A stretch of 64,000 nucleotides of DNA from UBA1858 sp965227695 (GCA_965227695.1 OZ245760.1:1736001-1800000), one strand, 5' to 3'. Shown: positions 26,572 through 36,539, numbered from the stretch's first letter. Notes: generated by a model from the sequence alone, not told the origin. Translations and numbers: made by a program.

Positions 26572-27243
26572 ATGGAAAAGTATTGCCAGTTCTGCCCGGT
26601 TGCAAAAGCTGCAGAAATATTATGTGAGAAATGGGTCATTCTCGTCTTGCGTGAGCTAATGATGGGTAGTACACGCTTTGGTCAACTGCGTAAAGGACTG
26701 CCCCGCATATCGCCCAGTATACTCTCACGTCGCCTTAAAATGCTTGAAGAACAAGGGGTTATCATCAGAACCAAAAAAAATGACAACCTCGGATATGAAT
26801 ATCACTTATCGGAGTCAGGTGAAGAACTGCGTCCCTTGGTTCTTGGTTTTGGAACATGGGGACACCGCTGGGCGAGAAATAAAATTGTCAAAGATGATCT
26901 GGATGCAGGATTTTTACTATGGGATATGCGTAGACGTCTGAATGCTGATTATTTTGGTTCGGAGCGCGTCGTGATCCATATTGAGTTTACCGACCAACAT
27001 GAACCGGATCGGTTTTGGTGGATGGTCGTTGAAAATGGTGAAATTGACTTATGCTTTGAAGATATGGGCCACGATCCTGACATTATTATCATCACCACAT
27101 TACCTGTGATGACAAATGTCTGGATGGGTTATGAAAGTCTGGAAGATAAAATAGAAAAAAGAAAAATTAAAATGCTGGGTTCTCAAAATCATTTAAAAAA
27201 CATTTCAGAATGGATCGGAAAAAGTACTTTCGCTGATAAATAG
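26572..27243 (+). CDS. HxlR-family transcriptional regulator with C-terminal SCP2-like domain
   Basis: A 223-residue DNA-binding regulator. The N-terminal winged helix has the HxlR signature: Cys-containing CQFCPVAKAAEILCEKWVIL, FGQLRKGLPRISPSILSRRL and GEELRPLVLGFGTWGHRW. The C-terminal 110 residues resemble an SCP2/sterol-carrier-like ligand domain, an arrangement known in longer HxlR proteins. The close cysteines near the N-terminus could be redox-sensing. No clear target is adjacent; the DUF4010 gene converges on it with a 6-base gap. Confidence 0.88.
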   Translation: MEKYCQFCPVAKAAEILCEKWVILVLRELMMGSTRFGQLRKGLPRISPSILSRRLKMLEEQGVIIRTKKNDNLGYEYHLSESGEELRPLVLGFGTWGHRWARNKIVKDDLDAGFLLWDMRRRLNADYFGSERVVIHIEFTDQHEPDRFWWMVVENGEIDLCFEDMGHDPDIIIITTLPVMTNVWMGYESLEDKIEKRKIKMLGSQNHLKNISEWIGKSTFADK

Positions 27244-27249
27244 TGTTTT

Positions 27250-28515
27250 TTACCACACCCAAAACCATGTGGTTATGGGCCCTGCAAGCGCAGTGGCAAA
27301 TAGCGGTAAGCCGACCCTGAAACCAAAATCCCTTCCACCCACTGCCGCCGCGATTCCTCCTTTGGTTAGGCTATTGACTGCCGCGGCGATGACGATACTC
27401 ATGGCAGTAATGCGTAAAGCGAGGTCCTCACTGCTCATTTTGGCCAGCGAAAGTGTAATGGCATCGACATCTGTCAAACCTGAAGCGGCGGCCAGAACGA
27501 TGATTCCCATATCGCCAAAAAACTCCTGCAAAACTTTACTGAGCAGCATAATCAGTGCCAAAAACAGGCCGAAAGTGACTGCTGTTTTGAGCTCAAGTGG
27601 ATTATTCAGGGGTGAAGCAGTTTCTACCCGCCGGCTGGAGTCTGACATCATATAGAACAAGGCAGGCAGATAAGTGAATACGGCCATTACCATGACGGGG
27701 ACCAGCAAAGCAGGTAGTAACCGGGTATTCAGTATGCTGGCAACCAGTAACATACGTGGAAACATTGTCCCACAGGCCAGTAACACCCCTGTCGACAAAA
27801 TTGGTGAGGCGCCGGTATTGCGCCTGGCCATGCGCGAAAAGTCGAGGGTCAGCGCGGTTGAGGATACCAGACCACCAAACAGGCCTGTAAAAATAATACC
27901 ACGGCGAGTCCCGATTATCTTAATCGCAAAATATCCAACAAAAGCAATCATGGCGATCAGTACAACCATCCACCAAATAACATATGGATTGAGTGCAGAC
28001 CACGGTCCAAAACCCTGGTTAGGAAGTATGGGTAATAACACAGCCGAGATTAGTAACAACTTGATCACCGCATGGATCTCATGCTCTTCCAGTGCGCTGA
28101 CCCATCTATGCAGAAGTGGTTTATAACTAAGAATTAATGCCGTCACAATGGCGCTGGCTGATGCAATGACTACTTCTGACATGGCTGCGAGTGCACCCAG
28201 AACAAAGGTTATCAGTCCTGCGATCAGACTTGTAATGCCAACATGACGGTCTGTATTACGGGGATTAAAAATATAGGCAACCGTTAAGGTACCGGCCACT
28301 GCGATGAAAGCCAGCCCAAAAATCATTGGGCCTATGCGTTCTGACAGAAGTGCCAGTATGCCTCCCAGCAAGCCTATCAATCCATAGGTTCGAATGCCGG
28401 CAACCCGGGCACCTTCCTGTTCATGACGTGCTTCCCAGCCACGCTCAACCCCAATCAATAACCCAATGGCAAGCGCTATTACCAGGTAATATAAAGCAAG
28501 ATGATGATCGCTCAT
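27250..28515 (-). CDS. MgtC/SapB and DUF4010 family membrane protein
   Basis: A polytopic inner-membrane protein of 421 residues with an N-terminal MgtC/SapB-like domain (LAIGLLIGVERGWEARHEQEG at about 15-35) and a C-terminal DUF4010 domain rich in helices. It has about 12 predicted membrane segments by eye. The physiological role of the family is not settled. It stands alone and converges on the HxlR gene. Confidence 0.9.
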   Translation of the reverse strand: MSDHHLALYYLVIALAIGLLIGVERGWEARHEQEGARVAGIRTYGLIGLLGGILALLSERIGPMIFGLAFIAVAGTLTVAYIFNPRNTDRHVGITSLIAGLITFVLGALAAMSEVVIASASAIVTALILSYKPLLHRWVSALEEHEIHAVIKLLLISAVLLPILPNQGFGPWSALNPYVIWWMVVLIAMIAFVGYFAIKIIGTRRGIIFTGLFGGLVSSTALTLDFSRMARRNTGASPILSTGVLLACGTMFPRMLLVASILNTRLLPALLVPVMVMAVFTYLPALFYMMSDSSRRVETASPLNNPLELKTAVTFGLFLALIMLLSKVLQEFFGDMGIIVLAAASGLTDVDAITLSLAKMSSEDLALRITAMSIVIAAAVNSLTKGGIAAAVGGRDFGFRVGLPLFATALAGPITTWFWVW

Positions 28516-28773
28516 TGATAATTATGCATTCAAGTCAGGTCACGTCTGATAAATCATTAACAAAACCACTTAAAATGTATAATCCTGAAATATGTGACTC
28601 TAGCTGATTCCGGCACAAATTTGATGTGTATCAAGTGAACCTGGCCCAACGTGATAAAAAAACAGGGAAGCGAGACCTCGTCAGGAGTCGCGAAACAGAT
28701 TAAATTATTGGCCGGAATCTGATGTTCGGCATGAAGCAGGGACACAAGAGTGATTACTGATAAGCCATGATTT

Positions 28774-28849
28774 TGGTGGAGCTAAGCGGGATCGAACCGC
28801 TGACCTCCTGCATGCCATGCAGGCGCTCTCCCAGCTGAGCTATAGCCCC
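28774..28849 (-). tRNA. tRNA-Ala (anticodon GGC)
   Basis: A 76-nt cloverleaf with encoded CCA. The anticodon loop is ATGGCAT between CCTGC and GCAGG. The acceptor stem carries the G3-U70 wobble pair that marks alanine tRNAs. It lies 45 bases downstream of gltX on the same strand. Confidence 0.97.
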
Positions 28850-28893
28850 AAAAACCATTCATATAAATATTAATTATGCCTTTATTCCTGAAT

Positions 28894-30303
28894 TCACTCA
28901 ACTTGTGATTGAATAAAATTGACTGCTCTTTGCAGACGCTTGAGCGTAGTTTGTTTTCCGACCAGTTCCAGAGTAATGTCTATTGAGGGTGAATTTGCAA
29001 TACCACAGACCGCCACCCTGATTGGCGGTGCAATCTTGCCCAGTTTCAGACTGCTTTGGTCGGAATATTCCGCCAAGCACTGCTGAATATGCTCTTTGTC
29101 CCACAACTGCAGGGAAGAAAATTTTTCAAGAATGTCGCTCAGGATAGCGAGGCTTGATACATTGAAATGTTTTTTTACGGACTTTTCATCATAAGATTCA
29201 AAATCAGCAAAAAAATATTCGCTAGAATCAGCGATTTCATTAATCGTTTTGGCTCGTTCCTTTTGAATATCAATAACTCGCTCTAGCTGTGATGCGGAAC
29301 TGACTGTTATGTGTTTATTGTCGTAATACTGTCTGACAATTGCCGCAAGGCTTTTATTGGACGTGGATTTTAGGTATTGCTGGTTCACCCACTTCAACTT
29401 TTCAACGTCAAATGCAGCAGCGGACTTGTTCACGTGGTCTAGCGAAAATAGTTCTATCATCTCATCTCGGGAAAATAATTCCTGATCCCCGTGCGCCCAG
29501 CCGAGCCGAACCAGGTAATTCAATAATGCTTCAGGGAGATAACCTTCCTGTTGGTAGGCGAGGACACTTACCGCGCCATGCCGTTTTGACAGGCGTTTAC
29601 CATCATGTCCCATAATCATTGGAACATGTGCGTACTGAGGCAGCGTTCCACCCAGCGCGTTGATCATGTTTATTTGCCGGGGAGTATTATTCACATGATC
29701 ATCGCCACGAATGACATGGGAAATATTCATATCCATATCATCAACAACAACGGTTAAATTGTATGTCGGCGTGCCATCAGAGCGTGCAATAATCAAGTCA
29801 TCCAGCTCGCTGTTACTGACACTGACCTCACCCAACACCATATCGTGGATGGTCACTGTACCGCTCAGAGGATTCTTGAAACGTATTACTGGGTCGATAC
29901 CTTCTGGTATGGGCCCATCGTAGTCACGATAACGACCATTATATCTGGGTTTTTGCTTGTTACGCTGCTGCTCTTCTCGCATTGCATCGAGTTCTTGTTT
30001 GCTGCAATAACAACGATACGCATGACCCTCGTCAAGTAATTGCTGAATTACCTGTTTATAACGATCAAAGCGTTGAGTTTGATAAAAAGGCCCTTCGTCA
30101 TAATCTAGCCCCAACCATTCCATGCCATGAAGTATGGCATCAATAGACTCCTGTGTTGAACGTTCCCTGTCTGTATCCTCAATGCGCAGGATAAATTTGC
30201 CATCATGATGCCTTGCGAAAAGCCAGGAAAATAACGCGGTTCTGACGCCGCCGATATGTAGGTAGCCAGTAGGGCTTGGTGCAAAGCGCGTTCTTACTTC
30301 CAT
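28894..30303 (-). CDS. gltX: Glutamate-tRNA ligase
   Basis: It charges tRNA-Glu. It is a class I synthetase with HIGH-type motif PTGYLHIGGVRTALF near residue 10 and KLSKR-type motif GKRLSKRHG near 240. Starting at ATG 30303 gives 469 residues, the family length, and begins MEVRTRFAPSPTG; an upstream in-frame extension to 30366 is not supported. The C-terminal anticodon-binding domain is complete. A CAGG site lies about 9 bases before the start. Confidence 0.97.
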   Translation of the reverse strand: MEVRTRFAPSPTGYLHIGGVRTALFSWLFARHHDGKFILRIEDTDRERSTQESIDAILHGMEWLGLDYDEGPFYQTQRFDRYKQVIQQLLDEGHAYRCYCSKQELDAMREEQQRNKQKPRYNGRYRDYDGPIPEGIDPVIRFKNPLSGTVTIHDMVLGEVSVSNSELDDLIIARSDGTPTYNLTVVVDDMDMNISHVIRGDDHVNNTPRQINMINALGGTLPQYAHVPMIMGHDGKRLSKRHGAVSVLAYQQEGYLPEALLNYLVRLGWAHGDQELFSRDEMIELFSLDHVNKSAAAFDVEKLKWVNQQYLKSTSNKSLAAIVRQYYDNKHITVSSASQLERVIDIQKERAKTINEIADSSEYFFADFESYDEKSVKKHFNVSSLAILSDILEKFSSLQLWDKEHIQQCLAEYSDQSSLKLGKIAPPIRVAVCGIANSPSIDITLELVGKQTTLKRLQRAVNFIQSQVE

Positions 30304-30387
30304 GTAATAAACCTGAAACAGTAGATAAAATCTGACACAGCGGATAATACCGCAGACAGACGACATATAAAAAATTTTTTCACTGAT

Positions 30388-31275
30388 TTAGCGACTGATA
30401 TATCTTATAAGATTTTCTTCGTCCTCTTCCGGAACACGTCCCAGACTGATATTGCCAAGTCCCCATAAAGCAACTTCTTCACGGCGAACGTATACGTTTC
30501 TGCCCTCTTCTGTTCTGATATATGTGCCATTGGTGCTGGTATCTCGAAAGATAAACTTTCCTTTTTTATACTCAATAGTGGCGTGATTTCTGGAAATAAG
30601 TTTTCCTTCAATTGTCATGGAACACGAGGCATCACGTCCCAGGGTGAACAGTGGCATGTCTTCAAGCAGGGACATTTCGCGATCACGGTATATTAACTGT
30701 AACCGTGTTACCTTCTCTTCTTCATTGGGCTCTACGGCAGAGAGCATTTGCGTATAGTCTTCATCATCCCACTGTAACTCATAAATTATCGTTTCTTCCT
30801 GTCTGCCCTTGAGTTTTGTTGTGTCGATTCGTCGGGCACGATGCAATACCTCTGCGGGTAGTTTCTGTATAACAGCCTCGGTTGTAATTATTTGCCTGGA
30901 ACGGGCGATTTCGCGCATACCGGCGGCTACATTCACCGTGTCTCCGTAAATATCATTTTGATCAATAATAGCCGTGCCATAATGCAGTCCAATCCTGATC
31001 CTGATTTGTATTCCATGAGGATCTTTCAACTGTTCAAGTAGATCATTAAGAGCAAAGGCGGTAGTGACAGCATGACTGACATCCTGAAAGTAGCATAAAA
31101 TCTCATCGCCAATAAATTTAACGACTGTCCCTTTATTACGCTTGATGCATTCTGACATGCGTATCAGTGAGCGAGCGATACTATCTTGTGCGAGCGTATC
31201 TCCAAACTCATGATAGAGCTTGGTGCTTCCAGCAATATCCACAAACATTACTGCGCAATCAGTGTGCTTTTCCAT
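30388..31275 (-). CDS. Class III nucleotide cyclase domain fused to FHA domain
   Basis: A soluble 295-residue protein. Residues 5-175 are a class III adenylate/guanylate cyclase domain with metal aspartates in FVDIAG and FIGDEI. Residues 205-280 are a forkhead-associated domain with GRD, SRNHA and TNGTY, which binds phosphothreonine. The usual catalytic arginine of the NxAAR motif reads NVAAG here, so activity is doubtful. It is the last gene of the operon that opens with a Ser/Thr kinase, so its FHA domain is a likely reader of that kinase; this is inference from gene order. Confidence 0.9.
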   Translation of the reverse strand: MEKHTDCAVMFVDIAGSTKLYHEFGDTLAQDSIARSLIRMSECIKRNKGTVVKFIGDEILCYFQDVSHAVTTAFALNDLLEQLKDPHGIQIRIRIGLHYGTAIIDQNDIYGDTVNVAAGMREIARSRQIITTEAVIQKLPAEVLHRARRIDTTKLKGRQEETIIYELQWDDEDYTQMLSAVEPNEEEKVTRLQLIYRDREMSLLEDMPLFTLGRDASCSMTIEGKLISRNHATIEYKKGKFIFRDTSTNGTYIRTEEGRNVYVRREEVALWGLGNISLGRVPEEDEENLIRYISR

Positions 31276-31286
31276 AGATTATGAAT

Positions 31287-32018
31287 CTAGTATCTTCTTT
31301 TTAATCTCATCATATTGCCATCATTAATGATCTGAAAACGATTTAAATATGACATCCCCAACAAAGGCACAGAAGGCTGATTGCCCTCAATGACTAATCC
31401 CTCCACTGACCTTATAGTGACACCCGAGATAGTCACGCGATCAAGTGTCACAGCCGTGGCCTGCTCAACGCCAGAAGCAGTGGATACCCAGGTCGCCTCC
31501 CCGTTTAACTTGTAGTTAATACCAAGGCGCCTGGCTTCTTGTGAACTTATTGCAATACTCGAAGCGCCAGTATCGACCAGGAAGCTAACAGGATACCCGT
31601 TAATTGAACCGGTTGTGCGAAACATGGTATCAGTTCCCTGATAAACAATAATTTCATCTGTTTTCTTTTGTCCGCCACGATTGCTGGCCTGATCACGCAC
31701 AACGCTGCCTAGCGGGTATCGCCTTTGGCTCCCATTGACCTCAAAAATAGCCTCCCTGGCATTAGCTGAAATCAGTTTAATACCATGGCTGGTTATTTCT
31801 TCGCCTACGGAGACAAGCATATGTTTGTTATCAATATAGACCATCGCCTTACCCTCAAACAAAGCCGTGACTTCAATATGAGGCATTTCTGCGTAGGCGA
31901 ATACTGCATATAACCACAGAAATACTATAGCAAAATTTGGGGGGGAATGATAAATATGCTGTGCAAAAAGAGAGTTATGTGCTCTTTTTAAGATATTGTG
32001 TAAACGAGCCCTTGTCAT
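31287..32018 (-). CDS. Retropepsin-like aspartic protease (TIGR02281-type), exported
   Basis: A 243-residue clan AA aspartic protease with the active-site DTGAS near residue 145 (FLVDTGASSIAIS). It has a hydrophobic N-terminal segment (FAIVFLWLYAVFAYA), so it is probably periplasmic or membrane-anchored. The ATG at 32018 follows GAGG by 7 bases and is preferred to an upstream TTG; the start overlaps the end of the PilT-like gene by 44 bases. A single Asp motif implies that it works as a dimer. The substrate is unknown; the operon context suggests a type IV pilus or envelope protein. Confidence 0.85.
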   Translation of the reverse strand: MTRARLHNILKRAHNSLFAQHIYHSPPNFAIVFLWLYAVFAYAEMPHIEVTALFEGKAMVYIDNKHMLVSVGEEITSHGIKLISANAREAIFEVNGSQRRYPLGSVVRDQASNRGGQKKTDEIIVYQGTDTMFRTTGSINGYPVSFLVDTGASSIAISSQEARRLGINYKLNGEATWVSTASGVEQATAVTLDRVTISGVTIRSVEGLVIEGNQPSVPLLGMSYLNRFQIINDGNMMRLKRRY

Positions 32019-33039
32019 TTGCTGCCTCAAATGCTGTTTGAGGTGAAATCATCTGATTTTGAACCAGATTATGCAAGGCACTATCCATGCTTTGCATGCC
32101 GTGGGCAGATCCACTCTGGATCAGATTCTGTAACTGTTCTGACTTGCCTTCACGCAGCACATTTGAAACAGCCGAGGTATTAATAAGGATCTCAACCGCT
32201 GCCACCCGTCCCTTGCCATCCGTCGTTTTGAGTAATTGCTGAGAGACAATCGCACGTAATGAGGTTGATAACATAGTCCTGATCTGTGGTTGTTTACCCA
32301 CGGGGAATGTATTGATGACTCTATCAACAGTCGCCCCAGCACTGTTGGTGTGTAGTGTTGCAAGAACCAGAATACCTGTCTCCGCGGCGGTGACTGCTAG
32401 GCTCATGGTTTCATAATCGCGCAGCTCCCCAACAAGTATCGCGTCAGGGTCTTCACGCAGTGCTGAATGAAGTGCCTGGGCAAAAGTGTTTGTATGATTG
32501 CTGACTTCACGCTGACTCACCAGTGAATTCTTTCGCATATGCTCGAATTCAATCGGATCTTCAATAGTGAGAATATGTCCTTTCTGGTTGGTATTGATCA
32601 CATCTACCATGGAGGCCAGAGTAGTTGACTTCCCGGATCCTGTTTTACCCGTGACTAAAATAAGCCCCGACTTTTGCCTGCAGATTGAGTCAATCACAGG
32701 AGGCATGTTTAATTTTTGGAGAGGGATTATTTCAGAGGGGATGGCGCGAAAAATGCCACCAACACCATTAATATGCCTGAATACATTGACCCGGAAACGG
32801 CCGACATCTTTAATTTCATAGGCAAAATCAACCTGCTCATCGATTTCCAGTACTTCCTGATGTCGCACTGTCATGATGTCTTTTAACGCTTCAAGTGTAT
32901 CTTTGGCACCCACCGGCTCTGCAGACAGACTGATAAGATCACCATTAATACGCATGCGTACCGGGTCGCCGGACAGAACGTGGAGATCCGAGCCATTTTC
33001 TTCGACAAGTTTTTTTAATAATTCTGCAAGATTAAGCAT
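31975..33039 (-). CDS. PilT/PilU-type pilus retraction ATPase, copy 2
   Basis: A cytoplasmic hexameric ATPase that powers type IV pilus retraction. The 354-residue protein has Walker A VTGKTGSGKSTTLAS near 125-138, the Asp box TIEDPIEFEH, Walker B region DPDAILVGELRDYET and the His box LATLHTNSA. The C-terminus resembles PilU more than PilT, but this is not decisive. It begins 13 bases after the paralogous copy upstream. Confidence 0.93.
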   Translation of the reverse strand: MLNLAELLKKLVEENGSDLHVLSGDPVRMRINGDLISLSAEPVGAKDTLEALKDIMTVRHQEVLEIDEQVDFAYEIKDVGRFRVNVFRHINGVGGIFRAIPSEIIPLQKLNMPPVIDSICRQKSGLILVTGKTGSGKSTTLASMVDVINTNQKGHILTIEDPIEFEHMRKNSLVSQREVSNHTNTFAQALHSALREDPDAILVGELRDYETMSLAVTAAETGILVLATLHTNSAGATVDRVINTFPVGKQPQIRTMLSTSLRAIVSQQLLKTTDGKGRVAAVEILINTSAVSNVLREGKSEQLQNLIQSGSAHGMQSMDSALHNLVQNQMISPQTAFEAANDKGSFTQYLKKST

Positions 33040-33052
33040 AACTGATAATTGG

Positions 33053-34129
33053 TTATGATGCGATTAAGCTTGGGTCGGTAACAAATTTTTGAAATAATTT
33101 CTTATCATTTGCATACAAATAGGCATGATCAGGATCGACCTCTTTCGCTGTCACTGCTTCCAAAAGCGCCTGGTCTTTTAGCTGCATTCCAATTCTGCTG
33201 CCGGTTTGAATTTGATTGGGTATCTGAAATGTCTTGTCAGAAATGATCAGATTGGATATGGCATTATTCATTATCATGATTTCCACGATCGCTTTTCTGG
33301 ATTTACCATCGGCAGTACGTACCAGGTCCTGCGTGACTACGGCGTGCAAATGTTGTGACAGGAAAATTTTACCCTGTTCTCTCTGATCAGCGGGTAGCGC
33401 ATCCATGATTCTGTCTAAAGACTTGGTCGCTGAAGTGGTATGCAGCGTACCAAAAACAAGGTGTCCCGTTTCAGCGGCCAGCATCGCCATGCTGATTGTT
33501 TCGGCATCACGCATCTCGCCGACCAGTATAATGTCCGGGTCTTCACGTAATGCAGCTCTCAGACCATCAGAAAAAGAGTTAACATGCGTACCGACTTCCC
33601 TCTGTATCACCTGGGATTTTTGCGAGGGATGTATAAATTCGATGGGGTCTTCAATGGTGATAATATTTTCCTGACGAGTACAGTTTATATGGTGTATTAA
33701 TGAAGCAAGTGTTGTTGACTTGCCTGTTCCCGTCGCACCGGTTACAAGTACCATTCCCTGACGAAACTCGGCAAAAGACTTGATGACCCTCGGCAGGTTC
33801 AGACTATCAAATGCAGGAATTTCTGTTGGAATATATCTTAATACGGCCCCTATGCCAGACAGTTTCCTGAACAGATTGACCCTGAAGCGTCCGGCGCCTT
33901 CGGACATGTAGGAAAAATCCAGATCTTCACCTGCCTTGAACCTTTCTTTTTGATTTTTTGTAAGTATCTCGAATAAATATGACTCCAGTTCAGTATCACC
34001 AAGATCACGAAATTTAATCGGCAGTAAATCGCCGTGCATGCGGAACATAGGCGGCACACCGACGGCGAAATGAATGTCTGAAACTCCCTGCTCACGCCCC
34101 AATTTTAAAAAAGCATCTATTCGCGCCAT
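33053..34129 (-). CDS. PilT/PilU-type pilus retraction ATPase, copy 1
   Basis: A 358-residue homologue of the following gene, with Walker A VTGATGTGKSTTLAS near 125-138, TIEDPIEFIH, DPDIILVGEMRDAET and FGTLHTTSA. It lies 10 bases after the HEAT-kinase gene. No pilin, PilB or PilC is present in the window, so these are either accessory retraction motors or serve a pilus encoded elsewhere. Confidence 0.93.
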   Translation of the reverse strand: MARIDAFLKLGREQGVSDIHFAVGVPPMFRMHGDLLPIKFRDLGDTELESYLFEILTKNQKERFKAGEDLDFSYMSEGAGRFRVNLFRKLSGIGAVLRYIPTEIPAFDSLNLPRVIKSFAEFRQGMVLVTGATGTGKSTTLASLIHHINCTRQENIITIEDPIEFIHPSQKSQVIQREVGTHVNSFSDGLRAALREDPDIILVGEMRDAETISMAMLAAETGHLVFGTLHTTSATKSLDRIMDALPADQREQGKIFLSQHLHAVVTQDLVRTADGKSRKAIVEIMIMNNAISNLIISDKTFQIPNQIQTGSRIGMQLKDQALLEAVTAKEVDPDHAYLYANDKKLFQKFVTDPSLIAS

Positions 34130-34139
34130 GGTCAGCTCA

Positions 34140-36539
34140 TCAACTTATTTTATTTAATTCGTCCAGCAAAACAGTCATTGACTGTATACGTTCTTCAGGT
34201 TTAACTTTCATGCAGTCCATAATCAGATTACTAAGCTGCAGTGGCACCTGGTTATTTTTCTCAATAGGTGGTTTGGCTTCGCCCTGTACGTGTTGATACA
34301 TTATCGACATGCTATCTTTACCGCTATACGGTGGGCGACCAGTGACCATTTCATACATAATAGTACCAAGACTATAAATATCGGTTCTTTCATCAATCTC
34401 CTTACCAAGTACCTGCTCCGGAGACATATAGGTGGGGGTACCCACAAGCAGCCCTGTTTTGGTGAGCTTTGTATCGGAGCTTTGACTGGCTGCAGCAATT
34501 CCAAAGTCAACGATTTTTAACATATCCTCATCATTAATCATGACATTGTTAGGCTTCAAATCGCGATGGATAACCTTGGCACTATGCGCACTTTCCATGC
34601 CACTGCATATATCTGTGGCAATCTTGATTGCCCGTTCATTGCTAAGTGGTTTACGTTCTTTCAGCTCTGCACTTAATGTATGGCTCTCAAAATATTCCAT
34701 TGAAATTGCATGAGACTCACCGAAGGTAATCAGATCATAAATACGAATTACATTTGCATGCGTGACTTTGCGGGCGAAGCGTAATTCATAAATAAACCGC
34801 TTGATAACACTATCATCAGAAACGAATTGTGCGTTGAGGAATTTGAGAATCACATCTTCGTTAATCATCAGATCTTCCATCAGATAAACCGAGCCAAAGG
34901 CTCCCTTCCCTACCTGACGGATATATTTATAGCGGCCAGCCAGAATATCATCAGGTTGAAGCTTGGATGGATCGACTGATTTGGGCTGTAACTCTGCTTT
35001 ACCGCGAATAATTGTACCGGGCATGGTTTTATCCGCGGCATCTGTATTACGGGAAAGTGTGGCCCTGATGTCTGTACGCGCCTTGTTCTGACTGTCGAGT
35101 ATTCTTTCAATTGAGCAACCTCCCAGTTCCCGCAACTCTTCATCACGATTTTCAAGCGCATGACTGATCGAAGACACAATTTCATCAACACTCATATCGT
35201 CTGCAAGTTTCTCCAGGCATGCAAGCGCCTCCTTAACGATATTATCTTTGCTGGCCCATAGCTGTTTGATGACATATGGTAACGCAGATTTTGCTGCCAG
35301 CTTGCCAAGTGCCTGTAACAGGATGATCGACATTGACTCATTATTTTTGTCATCTTCTAGAGATTCATTTTTTTGCAGAAGCTTGATTAACATCGGTATG
35401 GCCTGTTTATTGCCAAGATTAGCCAGGCCATCAACAGCGCGTTCCCTTACCCACCAGTCAGAATCCGAGAGGGCATCTACCAGTGCATCATAAGTACTTT
35501 CATCTTCAGTCGAGTTGATGATTTCAATCGCTGAGCGGCGCACAAATTCATCTTTATCCTTAAGCAATACCAACACTGCTTTCACTACTTTGGGCCCTCC
35601 TATTTTGCCTAGCGCATCAGCAGCACGGGAACGTACCCACCAGTCTTCATCTTTGAGTATGCGGAACAGGTCTTTTATTGAATCAGGGTTTGCTATTTCA
35701 TTGAGCACCTCAACCGCGGCCCGCCGGGTATATTCTGATTCACTGCGTAAATGGGGAACCAGATGAGCCACTGTTTCCGGGTGACTGATGCTGACAATAG
35801 TCTCTACCGCTTTATTCTGAACGGAAAAATCTGCATCATCGATAAGCATTGTCAGGCGATCAATACTAACATCGCCTTTCATATGAGAAAGCCCTTCCAG
35901 TGCTGCCAGCCGTACCGTTTTATTTTCGTCATCAAGTAATTTTTCCAGGGCCTGATGAACAATCGGCCGATCAAATTTGCGCAATATTTTGGCAAAATTA
36001 CTTCTAATGAATGCTTCTTTGGTATCAATCCGATTGACGATTTCAGTGACAACGGTATCCGTTGCAACACTATCAATGATTTTAAATAATGCCACCTGTT
36101 CACTATGATCAACATTGAAAACAAACTTAATGAGATTAATGGCTTTAAGTTTTTCTTTATGTGCCGTAAGGATATTCATGATCGCCGTTTTAGAAAGATT
36201 TGGATCAGATAACCTCGACACCAAAGGATTGGGGTCTATGCTGTCGGCCTGGCTTAAAGCTTCGGATACCCCATGACGCACCACTTCGGCATCGTGACCA
36301 AGCAAGGGGATGTAATATTCAAGCGTATTTGTGCTGGCCATATCTGTCAGCACCTTAATAATCTTTGAGTGACCTGCTTTGTTTGAGGATTGAAGCTCTT
36401 CAGCAAGTTTGGGGATGGATGATTTAGGGTTTTTGGCAAGCTTCGCAATTGCTTTTTTCACACCCGGTTCTGTTAACGAACCACACTGTGTGATCTGTGC
36501 CACTGAGCTGTCAGATAATAAACCGCTTAATAAACCCAT
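34140..36539 (-). CDS. HEAT-repeat protein with C-terminal Ser/Thr protein kinase domain
   Basis: A 799-residue cytoplasmic kinase. Residues 1-510 are a run of HEAT-type repeats with recurrent segments such as DEDWWVRSRAADALGKIGG and LSDSDWWVRERAVDGLANLG. Residues 535-799 are an active-looking Hanks kinase: GKGAFGSVY, Lys in VILKFL, HRDLKPNN near 656, DFG near 676 and a TPTYMSPEQ activation end. No membrane anchor is seen. Most bacterial Hanks kinases have the kinase first; here it is C-terminal to the scaffold. It leads the operon with two PilT-type ATPases and an FHA protein, pointing to phospho-control of pilus retraction. Confidence 0.93.
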   Translation of the reverse strand: MGLLSGLLSDSSVAQITQCGSLTEPGVKKAIAKLAKNPKSSIPKLAEELQSSNKAGHSKIIKVLTDMASTNTLEYYIPLLGHDAEVVRHGVSEALSQADSIDPNPLVSRLSDPNLSKTAIMNILTAHKEKLKAINLIKFVFNVDHSEQVALFKIIDSVATDTVVTEIVNRIDTKEAFIRSNFAKILRKFDRPIVHQALEKLLDDENKTVRLAALEGLSHMKGDVSIDRLTMLIDDADFSVQNKAVETIVSISHPETVAHLVPHLRSESEYTRRAAVEVLNEIANPDSIKDLFRILKDEDWWVRSRAADALGKIGGPKVVKAVLVLLKDKDEFVRRSAIEIINSTEDESTYDALVDALSDSDWWVRERAVDGLANLGNKQAIPMLIKLLQKNESLEDDKNNESMSIILLQALGKLAAKSALPYVIKQLWASKDNIVKEALACLEKLADDMSVDEIVSSISHALENRDEELRELGGCSIERILDSQNKARTDIRATLSRNTDAADKTMPGTIIRGKAELQPKSVDPSKLQPDDILAGRYKYIRQVGKGAFGSVYLMEDLMINEDVILKFLNAQFVSDDSVIKRFIYELRFARKVTHANVIRIYDLITFGESHAISMEYFESHTLSAELKERKPLSNERAIKIATDICSGMESAHSAKVIHRDLKPNNVMINDEDMLKIVDFGIAAASQSSDTKLTKTGLLVGTPTYMSPEQVLGKEIDERTDIYSLGTIMYEMVTGRPPYSGKDSMSIMYQHVQGEAKPPIEKNNQVPLQLSNLIMDCMKVKPEERIQSMTVLLDELNKIS

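Noticed and set aside
28557..28745. 62-codon minus-strand frame upstream of the DUF4010 gene
   Set aside because: No ribosome-binding site or motif. A spaced 9-bp inverted repeat near 28600 and 28711 was also noted but is too distant to call.
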